NCBI GenBank assembly: GCA_012845835.1
Contig: JABAKD010000002.1
Coordinates: 27,392,710-27,456,709 of the forward strand
Origin: Undaria pinnatifida
Lineage: Eukaryota; Sar; Phaeophyceae; Laminariales; Alariaceae
Direction of reading: 5' to 3'
Length of the DNA stretch: 64,000 nucleotides
Below, one piece after another: positions 1 to 11,439 of the stretch (positions within the stretch are counted from its first letter, which is position 1; every line of letters begins with the position of its first letter). Below the pieces are notes generated by a model. It saw nothing but the letters and a program-made list of their open reading frames with translations. It searched no databases and was not told the origin of the DNA. The translations under genes were made by a program, and so were the position numbers.

Positions 1-21
1 TCACCAATAATGATTCTACAG

Positions 22-331
22 GCGTTTGAAGAACAGAAGCTGCGTCTCGGTCTGCGAATCCGGCGCAGGTATCACCCGCGTTTCCTACTCCGTCTGCTCC
101 GACAACAACTCCCTTTTCGACACGAAGGGTTGCAGTGCCGACACGCACGGGAATGACTGCCGGACTTGCTACACCAACATGGCCGCTGCCAAAGAGGCCG
201 GCGCCTTAGGCCACGACGCCATCATGTGTAGCACGCTGGAAGACGCGAACAGCGAAATCAAAACCGAGGTGGCAGCGGTTGCCATGACGGTTCAGAACGA
301 CCATAGCAGAAGATTGACCCTAGTGAGTGGT
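22..331 (+). CDS. Internal exon of an unrecognised Cys-rich protein
   Basis: An open exon starts after an acceptor-like tctacag (AG at 20-21) and ends at a good donor, CTA|GTGAGT, after 331. The first base completes a split codon; the following 103 codons are open and end in phase 0. The peptide is Cys-rich (ten Cys, including C-x3-C, C-x6-C and C-x2-C spacings), and its second half is Ala/Glu rich and looks helical. I do not recognise the family. Cys spacing suggests a secreted or extracellular domain, but no signal peptide is in view because the N-terminus lies left of the window. Whether it belongs to the same gene as the exons at 1785 and 2784 is unknown: the phases do not match directly, so at least one exon would have to lie between. 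Confidence 0.5.
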
Positions 332-1784
332 GTTGAGTGGTACTTCGCGTTGGACTCCCCGATGCCATGTTTTTGCATATATTGTCGATACTTTGTGGTG
401 CTTAGTGCTGGAGATTTCGATGACATGGTATGCATACATTGTCGATATTTTTGTGGTATTCACTGTTGATATTTTGGCGTGCGATAATGATGCTTTGTTT
501 TTTTTCTTTTTTTTCGGCCGCCGTGATTGTGTATAATGTGTGTGCGGGTAAAATAATTAGTATCCACATTCGAGGGAAACGATCATAACGTTCGTTTTAG
601 TAATCGTTTTTGATCGGGGGGATAATAGGGATAAAGGAGTTTGGATGATAATAAGGGTGCGTACAAACGGAGCGTTTTGAACCTGTGCATAAAAACAAAA
701 CCTAAAACCGAATCGAAGCTGAGATGGGAAGATTCACTTCTTCGGAGTGGCCAAATATCCACACCGAGCCCCCCACGAGCCCGACGAGTTCGTTTTTTGC
801 TCTTTTGGTTTCTTGATAGTCTCAATTGTTTTCGGGATTAAAATGTTCGAGAAAGCAAAAGCTAAAAGCTAATAGCTCAAAAAACGATTTCCCGCACCCG
901 AGCGAGGGCCAAGACCATGCCGAAAACCGCAACTACAAACACCTCGTAGACGTCTCACACAGAAGACAGACAAAGAGCAGAGAGTACATGGACAATGGAC
1001 AACACGCCGCTGGTGCCATGTTTCGCAGCTTTCATCACCACAGCCAAAACTGTGGCCTGTGGCGTCGTCCCTGATCGAATGGAATGCTGCTGTGCAACCT
1101 AGAATCGTGTGTGTTGTCAGCAAATGGTGATGTTGTTTGGCCAGCACCTGTACTTAATCCAGCCCATATATTGCGCTCCAAGACACCGGTGCCCTTGCAG
1201 CCGTAGGGTATGGCCGGCTAGTTGTGTGGGCACACTCCACTCTTTTTTCAGGGTTGGCCGTCGCCTCTGCCGCAGCCGAGTGGTGCATCAGTGCTGGCGC
1301 CCCACCTCGGCCGTTGATTTTTTTTTCGTTTTTGGTTTTAGCGTTCGTGTTTCAAGTGTTTGCTGCGTTTGGACACCCCCCTCTTTCCCCCCCAAACCAC
1401 CAAAGTCTGTTCGGTTTTTAGGTTTTGTTTTTAGTTTTTGTTTTCCCCGTTTGTACGCGCCCTAATCGATAAGCATTTTCCGTGTTCGGGAGACGTTCAT
1501 ACACTTTCCGTCTGTGGCACTGAAACGTATATGTGGTGTGATATAGGCGACCATGTTCGCGTCGACGAAAAGCAAGTGTCATCTGTCGCTTTATGCCTGG
1601 CCGAGTATCGACTAGCTTACCTCACGCATTGTTTTTAGGCTTCGTCATTAAAAGTCTTACAACGCTTCGAGCCTCGAGCCGTTCTTGTTTTCACGCCTTG
1701 CTGGCGCGTGTCTTTCTTACGGTTCGCCTTCCCCCTGACCATCCCACTGTGCCCTCGAAACCCCTACCCTCAATGGTCCAACAG
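332..1784 (+). other. Probable intronic or intergenic sequence with short T and C tracts
   Basis: No convincing exon was found between the two left-edge exons. The interval holds T-rich runs (497-514, 1318-1330), a C-rich tract near 1376-1396 and no recognised repeat. A missing linking exon may hide here because the flanking phases (0 and 2) do not match. Confidence 0.35.
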
Positions 1785-2078
1785 ACATCCGGAAGAGGTT
1801 TTGGAGGAGCCGCCGATCCAAGAGTTCGCTGGCGGAGCCTTGCCCGCGGTCCTTGACAGCATGACCGGCAGCACCAGCTCAAGCGGTGACGAGCTCGACG
1901 ACTTCGCCGCGACTTCGTTTACGGGGGAAACCGTATGCGGTGACCTTTGCGTGTTCGTGTCCTCCAGCTTGGGGCAACTCGGCGAGACGGATGCGACGGT
2001 CCGCAATGTGCTGACCTTCATGCCCGCCATGCGGACGGCCATCTCTGTCAGCGACGAAGATTTCCGTCTCTTCGACCG
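1785..2078 (+). CDS. Internal exon, unrecognised acidic protein
   Basis: The exon follows a pyrimidine-rich stretch and the acceptor ccaacag (AG 1783-1784) and ends at the donor GACCG|GTAGGA. The frame is open for 97 codons plus two bases (phase 2). The peptide has an acidic N-terminal part (PEEVLEEPP), a Ser/Thr/Asp linker and a more hydrophobic C-terminal half ending DEDFRLFD. It joins in frame with the exon at 2784: its terminal CG plus the next T gives Arg. No family is recognised. The pairing of donor phase, acceptor phase and non-repetitive composition supports a real gene. Confidence 0.55.
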
Positions 2079-2783
2079 GTAGGATATCGCTGATTGTTCG
2101 CGTACTGCCCTGCTTGCCTCCCTGGGCTCCTGCGCCGTTCTCTGTAGCAGTTGGAGCGAGTGCGACTTTCTCATTTTACCACGCCTAAAAAAAGGCAAAT
2201 GAGACCCCTTCCGAGACGGCTGAACCTGGTTGACACGTGTAGGTTTTGTGTTGTCGCTGCCGCCCGGGCTTGATCTGTACGACTCTCCAAGTTATCAACT
2301 GAAGCACAAACCTCAGTAGCGACAATTTACAAACATGCTGCTTCGCGAGTATCTGGCGACAGCTACACTATAATTAGATTCGAAGGCCTCTATCGTTGAT
2401 TTTTGTGAGCTTTTTGTCTCTGTCCTGGTGTAATTGGCGCCACCCCAACTTGTTGCCGTACCTCCTGTGTGGATGTGTTGCAAGCTAATGAGACGCCTCA
2501 ACCGGTCTCAACACACAGCAGTGTTTTACAAATCGGGATAGGGCACCGACCCAACCCAACCCTAACCCCAACCCTTCACCCCGGCTAAAGCTCCGACCCT
2601 AGCGCGACTTCGACACATGTTTGGGAAAACCTGAGAAACACGTACGGACCACGTCAAAAATATAAACGTATATGTGGTACTTTATCTGGTATGATTTGTG
2701 TGTTGAGACCACCGTCAAGGCTGCGGAAGCTTCTTGTCCCCGTCCTGCTCATTCTCGCCACCCCAATTTATTCCTCTTCGCAG
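2079..2783 (+). other. Intron between the 1785 and 2784 exons
   Basis: The interval is bounded by GTAGGA and a TTCGCAG acceptor with compatible phase 2 on both sides. It contains a short telomere-like CCCTAACCCC patch near 2553-2575. Nothing else was recognised. Confidence 0.5.
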
Positions 2784-3240
2784 TACCTTCGGCCACGTAC
2801 CGGGCGTCGTGGTGTCAATACCAAGCATCGCACAATTCTCCGCTTACCTAGCCGACCAGCACTGCGGACCTGGCGTCGAGCTGATCTACTACATGACCGT
2901 GGGGTCTCTCATTTTGCTCAGCTTTACCTCCAAGGACTCTAATTTCCCCCGGGGGGAGCTGCGGATGGCGTACACGGGCGGTCGCGGAGCCGTCTACGCC
3001 AGCCGCGCGAGCTCGAGGGCGTCTCTATCCTTCTTGGATTCGAGTCCCCCGTGTTTACGTTCGGCACTGACTTGGTGTTGCCGCCTTCCTTGAACTCCGT
3101 GATATTCTGTTTGCCGAAGAGACGATGATGACGGCAAGTTCGAAGGAGTGGAACCATGACGATGAACTTGCGGTGGAACGTCTCTCTGAGGTTGAGGATA
3201 CTTCCGCGCCAGAAGTTAGCGGGGCGGGTTGGTGGGGTGG
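2784..3240 (+). pseudogene. Downstream exon of the same gene, with two frame changes
   Basis: The acceptor cttcgcag (AG 2782-2783) is followed by T, which completes the split Arg codon from the exon ending at 2078. The first frame reads well to about 3005 (for example GVELIYYM, GELRMAYTGG, GAVYAS). From about 3009 the sensible frame is the next one (ELEGVSILLGFES, FTFGTDLVLP), and from 3071 the third (AFLELRDILFAEET, then an acidic run to about 3210). A good donor GG|GTGAGTG follows 3240. Each change is the same kind of shift. Three explanations are open: two indels in a decaying gene, assembly errors, or a small intron (for example donor after 2898 and acceptor before 3003) for the first change only. 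No family is recognised. Confidence 0.4.
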
Positions 3241-3539
3241 GTGAGTGCCCCTGTCGAATATGTAGATTTTTTTTTCATTGGAGACCGTGGCTTGACACCC
3301 GTGTCGACCGAGATTATGTTCGTAAGAGATTGCTCGCAGTTTGACTCATGCTGAACAACGAAAAAAAATATCAAGAGACCGCGGGTTGGCATCCTTGGCG
3401 AGCAAACATGATATTAAACGACCTTCACGCGCCGAAAACGCCCGTCTCCCAAAGGCGAAATTACTTTTAGAGGCCTTGAGGCGCCCGAAGCGGCCGTTGT
3501 TCATTCGCTCTCCTGCGCTACTTGTTTTTTGCGTGGAAG

Positions 3540-4430
3540 TTATGAAAGCTTTCGTGGAAGCTTCCACCACTTCCATGGAAGCTTCCATGAAAGCTTGCGT
3601 GGAAGCTTCCGATGGAAGATATCGAAGCCCACATGGAAGTAGCTTCCACGAAAGCTTTCACGAAAGCTTCCACGGAAGTGCTTCCACGGAAGCTTCCACG
3701 AATTCGAAAGCTTCCACAAAAGCACTTCCACGGAATTTTAGGTTTTAGTTCCATGGAAGCAAGCGGCAGCTTCCACGGAAAGTCGGAAGCTCAGCGGCTT
3801 CCACGAAAGCTAGCTTCCACGAAAATTTGGAAGCCACATCCACGGAATTTTTTCGTTTTATCTCCATGGAAGCTTCCGCAGCTTCCACGGAATCTCAGCG
3901 GCTTCCACGACAGCTCGCACGGATATATTTGTATACTGCTGTGCCTCCAGTAAAGCTACCACTTTTGAGACAACATGGTTGACACACACTGTGTACGAGA
4001 CGAAGGGGGTTTCACCGTGCATTGGTTGGTTGTTGCGTTTCATTGGGTTAGGGTTAGGGGTAGGGTATGCCAGGTATATGAATTAAAGAGTATGTCAACC
4101 ACATGCCGGAAGCTTTCACAGAAGCTTTCGTGGCAGTAGTTTCTTTCACGGAAGCTATCGCGGAAGCTTCCATGGGCGTTTTTTGTCAAAGCTTCCGTGG
4201 AAGAAAGTGATTATTTATTATTTACTTCCACGGAAGCTTTCGTGAAAGCTTCCGTGGAAGCAAATTTACTTCCACGGAAGCTTCCACGTAAGCGTTCATG
4301 GAAGCTTCCACAGCTTCCAAACAGCTTCCATGAAAGCTTCCATGGTAGTGATGAAAGCTTCCGTGGAAGCCGTGGAAGCTTCCATGGAAGCGATGGAAAC
4401 TTCCATGGAAGCTTTCATTAACTACCACCT
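3540..4430. repeat. Degenerate AAGCTT-palindrome repeat field
   Basis: Some 900 bases are built from variants of GGAAGCTTCCAYGRAAGC, so the palindrome AAGCTT recurs dozens of times on both strands, with spacing close to 12 and multiples. It splits into 3540-3925 and 4110-4425, separated by a MITE-like insertion. Open frames on both strands (Glu-Ala-Ser and Phe-His-Gly-Ser repeats) are by-products of the repeat. Confidence 0.85.
3952..4104 (-). mobile_element. MITE-like element with telomere-type interior, copy 1
   Basis: This is homologous to the element at 33613-33775 in opposite orientation. One end shows the terminal motif (ctaccacttttgagacaac), then atggttgacacac. The interior carries TTAGGG-like repeats at about 4046-4063. 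The other end, gtatgtcaaccacatg, is truncated relative to the second copy. It interrupts the AAGCTT repeat field. Confidence 0.6.
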
Positions 4431-4439
4431 AAAATGCAG

Positions 4440-5300
4440 ATAATGCAGGTGGCCCTGTTCATTTGGACGTTTTGCTGCACAGCGTATCGTCTGCCCTGGA
4501 TACCTGAGATAAATTTTTCCCCTTTTCCTCTTGACCTCCTCGATCAACAATTAATTGTGTAATTTCTATTAAATGATAACTTTCATAGTCACTTATAATT
4601 AATTTTAATCAAGTAGCTTGTCTACTCTATTTTTGCTTCTTGCCATACACCAGGTAATTAATTTTCTTAAATTTGCTCATCAATTACTACCAAGTACATT
4701 AATTGAGACTAACTAGATATTGAATGTACCTGGAGTTGGTTAATTGCATGGTTAATCGTAGTTTTTAGAAAAAAACATCGTTTCGCGTTTACGCTGAGCC
4801 CACTCAACTGAGCTAGTTTTTAGAAAAAAACTGAAAAAAGCCAGCTGTGAGTACGACCGATGGATAAAAAAGTTGAAAATGCCAGCTGTGAGTACGACCG
4901 ATGGGTGGTTGAAACTCAACTTTGCAAGCTACGTGGTACGTCGGACACTCTCACTAGTTTGAAAAACAGCTTGGGGGGACAATTTGACGTCAAAGCCCAG
5001 GAACTAGCCCACCATGTGTGAGGGCACAGCTATCACATATAGTACCAGGTGTGATACCGTGTGGTGCTTGGGCGCGATGAAAGCACCAACATCGTGGAGT
5101 TTACCTTCGTGGTTACATCGGTGGTAGTTTGCAAGTTGATTACAGTTTCCACCACTCAACCCGTCGAACTCACAGACGATGAATTTGAAGTATGGCAGGG
5201 TAGTATTCTTAGTGATCCGTGACACATCCGTGACTAGCAAGAGGAGGAGGACCACATGAACATTGGCCTCAGTTCGGCTTTTGACTTACGCATTATTAAT
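4440..5300. other. AT-rich non-coding stretch with a diverged copy of the dispersed hairpin module
   Basis: No gene was seen. Two similar segments at about 4795-4870 share ttttagaaaaaaa and cagctgtgagtacgaccgatgg. The second runs on to tttgcaagctacgtggtac, a diverged version of the module described for 17052-17116. The rest is AT-rich and featureless. Confidence 0.4.
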
Positions 5301-5319
5301 AGCAGCTCATTGATAATAT

Positions 5320-5837
5320 CGTTCGGGTTTTGGGTCTTGAACGAAAAAGGCAAAAAAAGAAAAGCGCGGTGGGCGATTGGAGTATTGAAGTATATATTGA
5401 TATACACATCATTCGAACGACAAGGGTGACATGCTACCACACCCGATGCTATTCATAGCATCTTCCGCTGATACTTAGTCTGCAATTTTTGCCTTGATAA
5501 ACCCTAAGTCTAACCCTAATTATTATATTTTAGAGCGAAAAATAAATAAATATATATATATATACTGATCTTATTTTAGAACCACAGCAGTAGCACCAGA
5601 CAACAAGCAGGCAAACATCTCCTGCGCGATGGTGAGGCATCCCATGGAGATGCTGGCGTGTCTAACGGTATAGCGCCGTTGTTGACTTTGCATGTGCTGT
5701 ACCGACAGCCTCATTCCTTGATATATCATACCTGGTAGGTTTTTGTCATGTTGATCTATCATCGACTCTATCGCTGGGAAGCCGCTGGCATGTCTTGGTT
5801 GATGTTGGTGCTGCTGCTTTTGTTGTTGTTGTTGTTG

Positions 5838-5877
<40 letters not shown>

Positions 5878-5938
5878 GCTGTTGTTGTTTCTGTTGTTTT
5901 TGTTGTTGTTGTTTTTGTTGTTGCTGGTGCTGCTGCTT

Positions 5939-5994
<56 letters not shown>

Positions 5995-6300
5995 GCTGTT
6001 GTTGCTGCTGTTGTTGGTGTTAGACACACGGGCTGCTTACCGGTAAGGATCTGTGTGTACTGCGTGGTCGCCGTGCTATTAATCTAGCTGTGTGCTGCAT
6101 GTCCTGCAGTATACAGTTCGTAGCGCTGCCGACAGTTCTGGGCTGTGTGCGTACGAGTAGTGGTACTGCCTGCGTGCTGTGTCCAGCTCGTGTTGTGGTG
6201 CTGTGATACCCTTGCATTGCGTGGTTGTATATATACCACAGCGGCAGTACCATTGTACGTACTACTGTACTTGATGGGTGGCGACCTGTACTCGCGTTGG
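5320..6300. repeat. Diverged segmental duplication, copy 1 (with GTT microsatellite)
   Basis: Blocks at 5320-5465, 5575-5750 and 6020-6275 match 6415-6560, 6625-6790 and 6855-7065 in the same order and orientation. Landmarks include gatggtgaggcatcccatgg, gcggcagtaccattgtacgt and cccgatgcta. No coding capacity is conserved between the copies. Copy 1 is longer mainly because of the GTT expansion. Confidence 0.7.
5815..6018. repeat. Interrupted (GTT)n microsatellite
   Basis: About 200 bases of GTT/TTG units with occasional GCT and TTT interruptions. Long frames of Asn, Thr, Gln, Leu or Cys in this interval are caused by the repeat and are not genes. Confidence 0.95.
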
Positions 6301-6409
6301 ATCATGGCTATCCGCTGTCTATAGCAATACGTTGGTATCATAGTGGGTGGGTGACCATAGCAGAGTAGTGTCTTCTTGGCTGTTTTCGTATATTGTTACA
6401 AGGCAGTAT

Positions 6410-7080
6410 GATATTATTCGATCGTTCGGGTTTACGGGTCTTGGAAAAAAAAAGGCCGAAATTATAAAATGCGGTGAGCGATTCGAGTATTGAACTCGCA
6501 CATCATACGACCTGGGCCATTTACTAGCACCCGATGCTAGCATCTTCCGCTTGATAATTGCTCTGTTCATTTTCGGCTTCTGAACCGAAGGAAAATATCG
6601 AAATAATCATACTGAGTTTAGTATTGGACGGCGGCAGTAGCATCAGACAACAAACAGAGGCAAACACACGACTAACGTTGGATTCCTGCGAGATGGTGAA
6701 GCATCCCATGGAGATGCTGGCGTGTTCAACGTTGTAGCTTCGGTAGTGTGCCGTACCTGGTGGGCCATACTCGAGGTTTGTCATGACACGGATGTTGAAC
6801 TCTCATGAACTCCATCGCTCGGAAGACTGGCTTGTCGCGGTTGTTGTTCTTGTGTTTAGCAGCTGGGTATTTACTGGGAAGGGTTCGTGTGTGCTGTGTG
6901 GTTGCCGTGTTTCTAAAGCATCATAGCTCTAGTCTGCTACGTATGCATAGGAGCATTCCTACCTGCGTGCTGCGTCCAGCTATCATGCTGCGATACGCTT
7001 GCAACGCGTGGTTGCATATCATAGCGGCAGTACCATTGTACGTACGACTTGCTGGGTGACCAGCGATCCCGTTTGATCTG
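6410..7080. repeat. Diverged segmental duplication, copy 2
   Basis: Same order of blocks as 5320-6300. At the place of the 200-bp GTT tract it has only a short ggttgttgttcttgtg, so the microsatellite grew in copy 1 or shrank in copy 2. Confidence 0.7.
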
Positions 7081-7099
7081 ATTAGGGGGGCGTGGGTGG

Positions 7100-8270
7100 C
7101 CGTGTGTGTTGTCTTCACATTAAAGCGTTCTTTCTCCCCAAGGACATGACGCTTTTTACTTACGACGCTTCCACGTATTTTTTTTACTAATAGGGGAATG
7201 AACGCTTAACCGATTCGTTGTCAAGTTTTTTTTTCCTCACCACCCTCCCACCTTCCCATTGACCGACCGAAATCCCCACAGGTCAAAGCGCTTGACGTCA
7301 TGGACCCCGGTATCGACATGTGCTAGATAGCCAGCTAGACCTACCTACCAGTGCAGCAGAGCCTCTTCCGTAGTGCGGGTTGAGTACTGCCGGTTGCCCG
7401 GCATTGTGTCTATGAAATTGCTTGGCACATATGAAAAAGCAGCAGGGGCAGTATGCGAAATAGTGCCGGTATTTACGGCTGGCACGTACGGGCACTATTA
7501 TGGAGGGACCCCTAGTGCAGCATTGTACAGTGGTAGCACGTGTTTGCGTACTGGTGCTGTGAGGCAGAGGAGCTACGGTTTATACGAGTAGGCGTACATA
7601 CCTACGAGTAGTATTGTACTGGTGGTACGTTTTCGCGTAGTGGCGCTGTGGAGCAGAGGCTTAAGGCACCCGTTTTTTTCCCGAATGCCGAGTATTTGTT
7701 TTTGTCTGCTTTTTGCCTCTTTTCGGAGGCGCCCTGCTTTTTCCCTATTGTCGAGACCTTTTCTGTTTCTGTTTCCTTTCCTTTCCTTTTTTTACTTTAT
7801 TTCCGTGAGCCTATTGGCGTCATCACATGTTCAGTAGAGCCAGCAGTGCAGTATTTAGGTTTTCCTTTCAAGAATGCCGGCACGGGTCCCAGCTCTCCTT
7901 TTTAGAGGGTGTTTTATGTGTGTTGGGTGGCGTTTTCGCCGGCATGTTTTGGCCAAACGGTGCGGTATATACGGTGGTTTTAAAACAGGCGTCCTTCGGG
8001 TGCAACAAACGGTAGGTTTGGTTAGACCCGGAGAGCAGACAGCTAGTAGTGCCGCAATGGCGTTACCATGTCTTAAGGGAAAAGTGGAGCGATGCCGTTT
8101 TTAGTGTAAGAAACGGAAAGCTTTTTCTAGACCAGGATAGCAGATAACAGTATATGGTGCCGAGTTGGTATCGACGTGTTTGTGCGAAAAGGTGGAGTGA
8201 TGTCATTTTCTTTGACAGTCAGTGCGGAGCGCTAAGAAGAGAGGGGGCTCAGCGCGGTTGTTTATTTTTT
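7100..8270. other. Non-coding stretch, no recognised gene
   Basis: T-rich tracts and two related short blocks near 7525-7565 and 7615-7660 (gtggtacgttttcgcgtagtgg type) were seen. No splice-bounded open exon and no known repeat family was recognised. Confidence 0.3.
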
Positions 8271-8276
8271 AACTAA

Positions 8277-8355
8277 TTTTCAAGGACGTCAGCCGTGAGT
8301 TCGACGAATTTCAGGTCAATACTCATCTTTGCAAGCTGCGTTGTTGGTACTGTAT
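8277..8355 (+). repeat. Dispersed hairpin module
   Basis: Matches the module ttcaaggacgtcagccgtga ... ctcatctttgcaagctgc followed by gttgttggtac, also present at 17052, 33977, 42547, 47509 and 50581 and inverted at 37213-37277. Confidence 0.8.
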
Positions 8356-8654
8356 TTTTGTTGCTAATTGATACGATTGCTTTGGTTTGGTCTCTCGCGC
8401 TGCTGTTATAGTACGTTGGTGCCCAGCTGTGGCTGGGCTGCAGGGCAACCTCTCCGGCACCCCCCCCCCGCATCGTTGCGAGGTGTCTCCCCTTTGGAGC
8501 GAGCTTTCTTGCTTTCGACGAGGTTAAGGAGTGGTTGCGGTATTAATAGTACATATCACATTTCTGTTAGCGTTGATGACGAACAAGCACTCTTCGTTAT
8601 TGCGCTGCTGCTATAACCCTGACCGCTGAAAAAATAGTTTTGATTATTTTGCAG

Positions 8655-8850
8655 GGATTTTCACGGGTCGGATGGATCACTTCTGGGTATGGTATACCAG
8701 TCGGGTCGTGTCAGGGTGACCCGCCCGGCCCGACCCGTGATATATGAAAACCTCCTGACCTGACCCGACCCGACTCGACCCATCCCGTGAGATTTCAAAC
8801 ACCTCCTGATTCGACCCGTGGGCCCGGTCACGACCCGTGAAAAGTCTTAC
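8655..8850. repeat. GGGTC/GACCC pentamer repeat cluster
   Basis: Runs of cgacccgacccg and gggtcgggtc on both strands, mixed with gtgaaa linkers. Same composition as the larger field at 43010-44045. Confidence 0.8.
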
Positions 8851-9320
8851 CTGGTACTATTTTTACCACCGAAAAAAGAAACCACAAGAATTCCAAGCAT
8901 TAATAGTTTACCTCCAAACGTGTGCGTGTGATTCGAGACGAGTTAAGCGGTGGAGTTAAGTCTAGCCCTATAACCCTGGCCCTGGCAATGATGCGGCTCT
9001 GGCTTTGTTGGCTCTACTCGCTCGAGACCGTTCGGACCAATGTCCAGTTTCCCATAAATCGCGCTTGAACACCACCAGGTGTGATCAATCCGGCGATCAA
9101 GTATGGAAACTGTTGATGATGGCTTTTCCATTAATTGTCGGGAAAAAAACATCGACGTCCTTTTGGTTGTCATTTTTCTGCGCCGTTTCCTAATCCGGAG
9201 CCTAGACAACCATCTCGCTTGCTTGTGCTGCACGTGCAGACAGTACACGACGTCGCTTAACGGCCGAAATTACTGAACTGCACACACGTTGTGGGCACAA
9301 ACTACTAAAAAAATAGAGCT
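8851..9320. other. Non-coding stretch, no recognised gene
   Basis: Open frames on both strands near 8943-9248 lack splice signals, recognisable motifs or family resemblance. Confidence 0.3.
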
Positions 9321-9324
9321 TGGG

Positions 9325-9488
9325 AGATCGCTACCGAAGGCTATCCCACACCCACCCATGAATCCTTCCTGCCCCTATCCATCCAATGTAACCAGAGGAG
9401 CTTGTAAAGCCCACCACCTGCTTACCACACAGATAGGTCTTCCGCGTGTACACTGATCAGCACAGCCGCCACACGTCATGAAAACTCC
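9325..9488 (-). repeat. Dispersed repeat, inverted relative to 14205-14365
   Basis: On the minus strand this reads tgatcagtgtacacgcggaa, cctatctgtgtggtaag and ggataggggcaggaaggatt, colinear with the plus-strand copy at 14205-14365. Confidence 0.75.
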
Positions 9489-11420
9489 TTCCTAGCGCTG
9501 CCGCGCTGCTGGGTTTTAACAAAAGGGTTGAGAACGTCTTCCTTCGGGGCCAGAGACTGGAACTGTTAGGTGGTAGGCGGTACGTCACGCATGTCACGGT
9601 AGAGGTGCGCCCGTGAATCGTTCTACGATAGCCCCCCCAACTTTCCTAAAACGAAGTCGCCGGTTTTGAAACCAGCTCCCGGCGGTATCTCCTGAAATAC
9701 GGTGCCCCTTGCCACCCGTACTAGTAGTAGTAGTCCTTTGCAACCAAGGACATACATGAAGAAATTTTGTTCATAGCATCATTCCTCGTGTCGAGCAGCC
9801 ACGCCACGTTCGTTAAAGAAAATCGCTGGTTTTGGGAGGCGGGGCTATGGCAGAATCAGTCCCCGGGTGTGTTTTTGAGGCTCCTGACCTATTGAGGAGG
9901 AGGTCTTTATCATACCCCCTCCACGGGGCAACGACTGCTTTTTTCGGGGTGGAAATCTAAAACTTCTACATATATACAACCGATGAACAATCGCGCGGAC
10001 TACCGGGTACCAGCTTGATGGGAAAACCCATGCTCAGGGTCGGCTTGCTCGCGTGGGCCACCTCATGCGGGGGCCTTGGTTGCGCGGTGGCAGCGGATAA
10101 AAGAGAAGTCCCAGATGTTGATCATTATGCAGAAAAATCCATCATATTATTGTCGCGTATCTGAGTATATTATCACAATAAAGACGTGGGATGAGTCAAG
10201 ATCGGCCAGAAGCCGCCCACAAATCAGGGGGCAAAAACTGGACCAAAACAAGACTGACATACAAGGCGTATCCCATCAGAATCAACCCAGAACTAACCAT
10301 ACCGTAGAAGGCATGTTTCCAACGGGGTGGCTGACATTCTGACAACAAACCACCATCCAATAGAAAACACTCATTTCCCAATACCATATATCCTATATCG
10401 CTCGTACATACGTGAATCATGAATCATGTGTCCGTAGATTACACAACTATACGGCTCATCGGGCAGGCTGCAAGTACTAGATCTTTTACAGGCATCATGC
10501 ATGTATTTTACGCATGTTGCGGTACATATCCTACTAGGCCACGAGATTATTCACTTGATAGTCGGGTTTGCAAGTTCCATTATTTTTCTTCTCAAAAGTC
10601 AGTTTTTTTTTTTTCTTGCGTGTGACGGTGTACGGCTCCTGAAAGAGAGATGAAAAAGGAGCCATTAGAAATCCACGAGCGACCCTACCGTAGCATTGTG
10701 AGTCGCATGTACTTTTCGTACAACCCTAGCTCCAAACAGCACCCAGGAGGGGATATAGGCTGCCGAAGAGACGCGCCTTGGCCCTGTCGCTGGAGACTGT
10801 CCTCGTCTGGGTAAACGCAACGCGGACGGAAGTAATAACCGACAGCGGCATCGCAGAGTGAGAGCACTCGGATTTAATAGCATGCTACGGCGAGGGCGCA
10901 ACAAATATTTTTCCAAAATGTTTTTCTGGGGTTCCGCACTTCAGGAGCTCTATACACCCCGGCCTCCAAATACCGCCTCCAATACCTGACGGGGGGGGTG
11001 GGGGGGGCGTCAAAAGCGCAACCACCATGAACGATCCGATGGTCTAGGCACACGTGGAATACATTGCAACAAACAACAATAAAAGCCTTTCCGACCGTAT
11101 TGGGCAGCCCCTTAGCTGAGACCGCCAAAAATTGTACGCCGCCTTTTCTCGTGACCCCAATCCCGGGCGTTTTGCGGGCCTTCTAGAGTTGTACCGCAAC
11201 AGAATACGCAGCCCGCATCTTAACGACCCGCATCACAACAAGCAGAAATACGGCCTTCAAAGCCCACCCCCACACCTTCGAACACCAAAAGTGGAAAAAC
11301 AAAGCCTACCAGGTACTCGAAAGGGGCTCGAAAACGCCGGATACCGAAAAGTGTCGGACGAACACCGAAGCGCTACCGCCACACCCCCAGCGAGGGAGGT
11401 GGGAGCACGCTGAAAATTAT
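9489..11420. other. Long non-coding stretch
   Basis: No splice-bounded open frame or recognised family. It contains one gaggagctctatacaccccg block near 10943, a short piece of the fold-back family's inner sequence (compare 12970, 17633, 25867, 30513). Homopolymer G runs lie near 10990. Confidence 0.3.
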
Positions 11421-11439
11421 CTGTATATTAAGCAGAAAA

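Noticed and set aside
3341..4428. Glu-Ala-Ser and Phe-His-Gly-Ser frames on both strands
   Set aside because: They are by-products of the palindromic AAGCTT repeat and overlap each other.
5571..6046. Long frames of Thr, Asn, Leu or Cys on both strands
   Set aside because: All are produced by the GTT microsatellite; none is conserved in the duplicated copy at 6410-7080.
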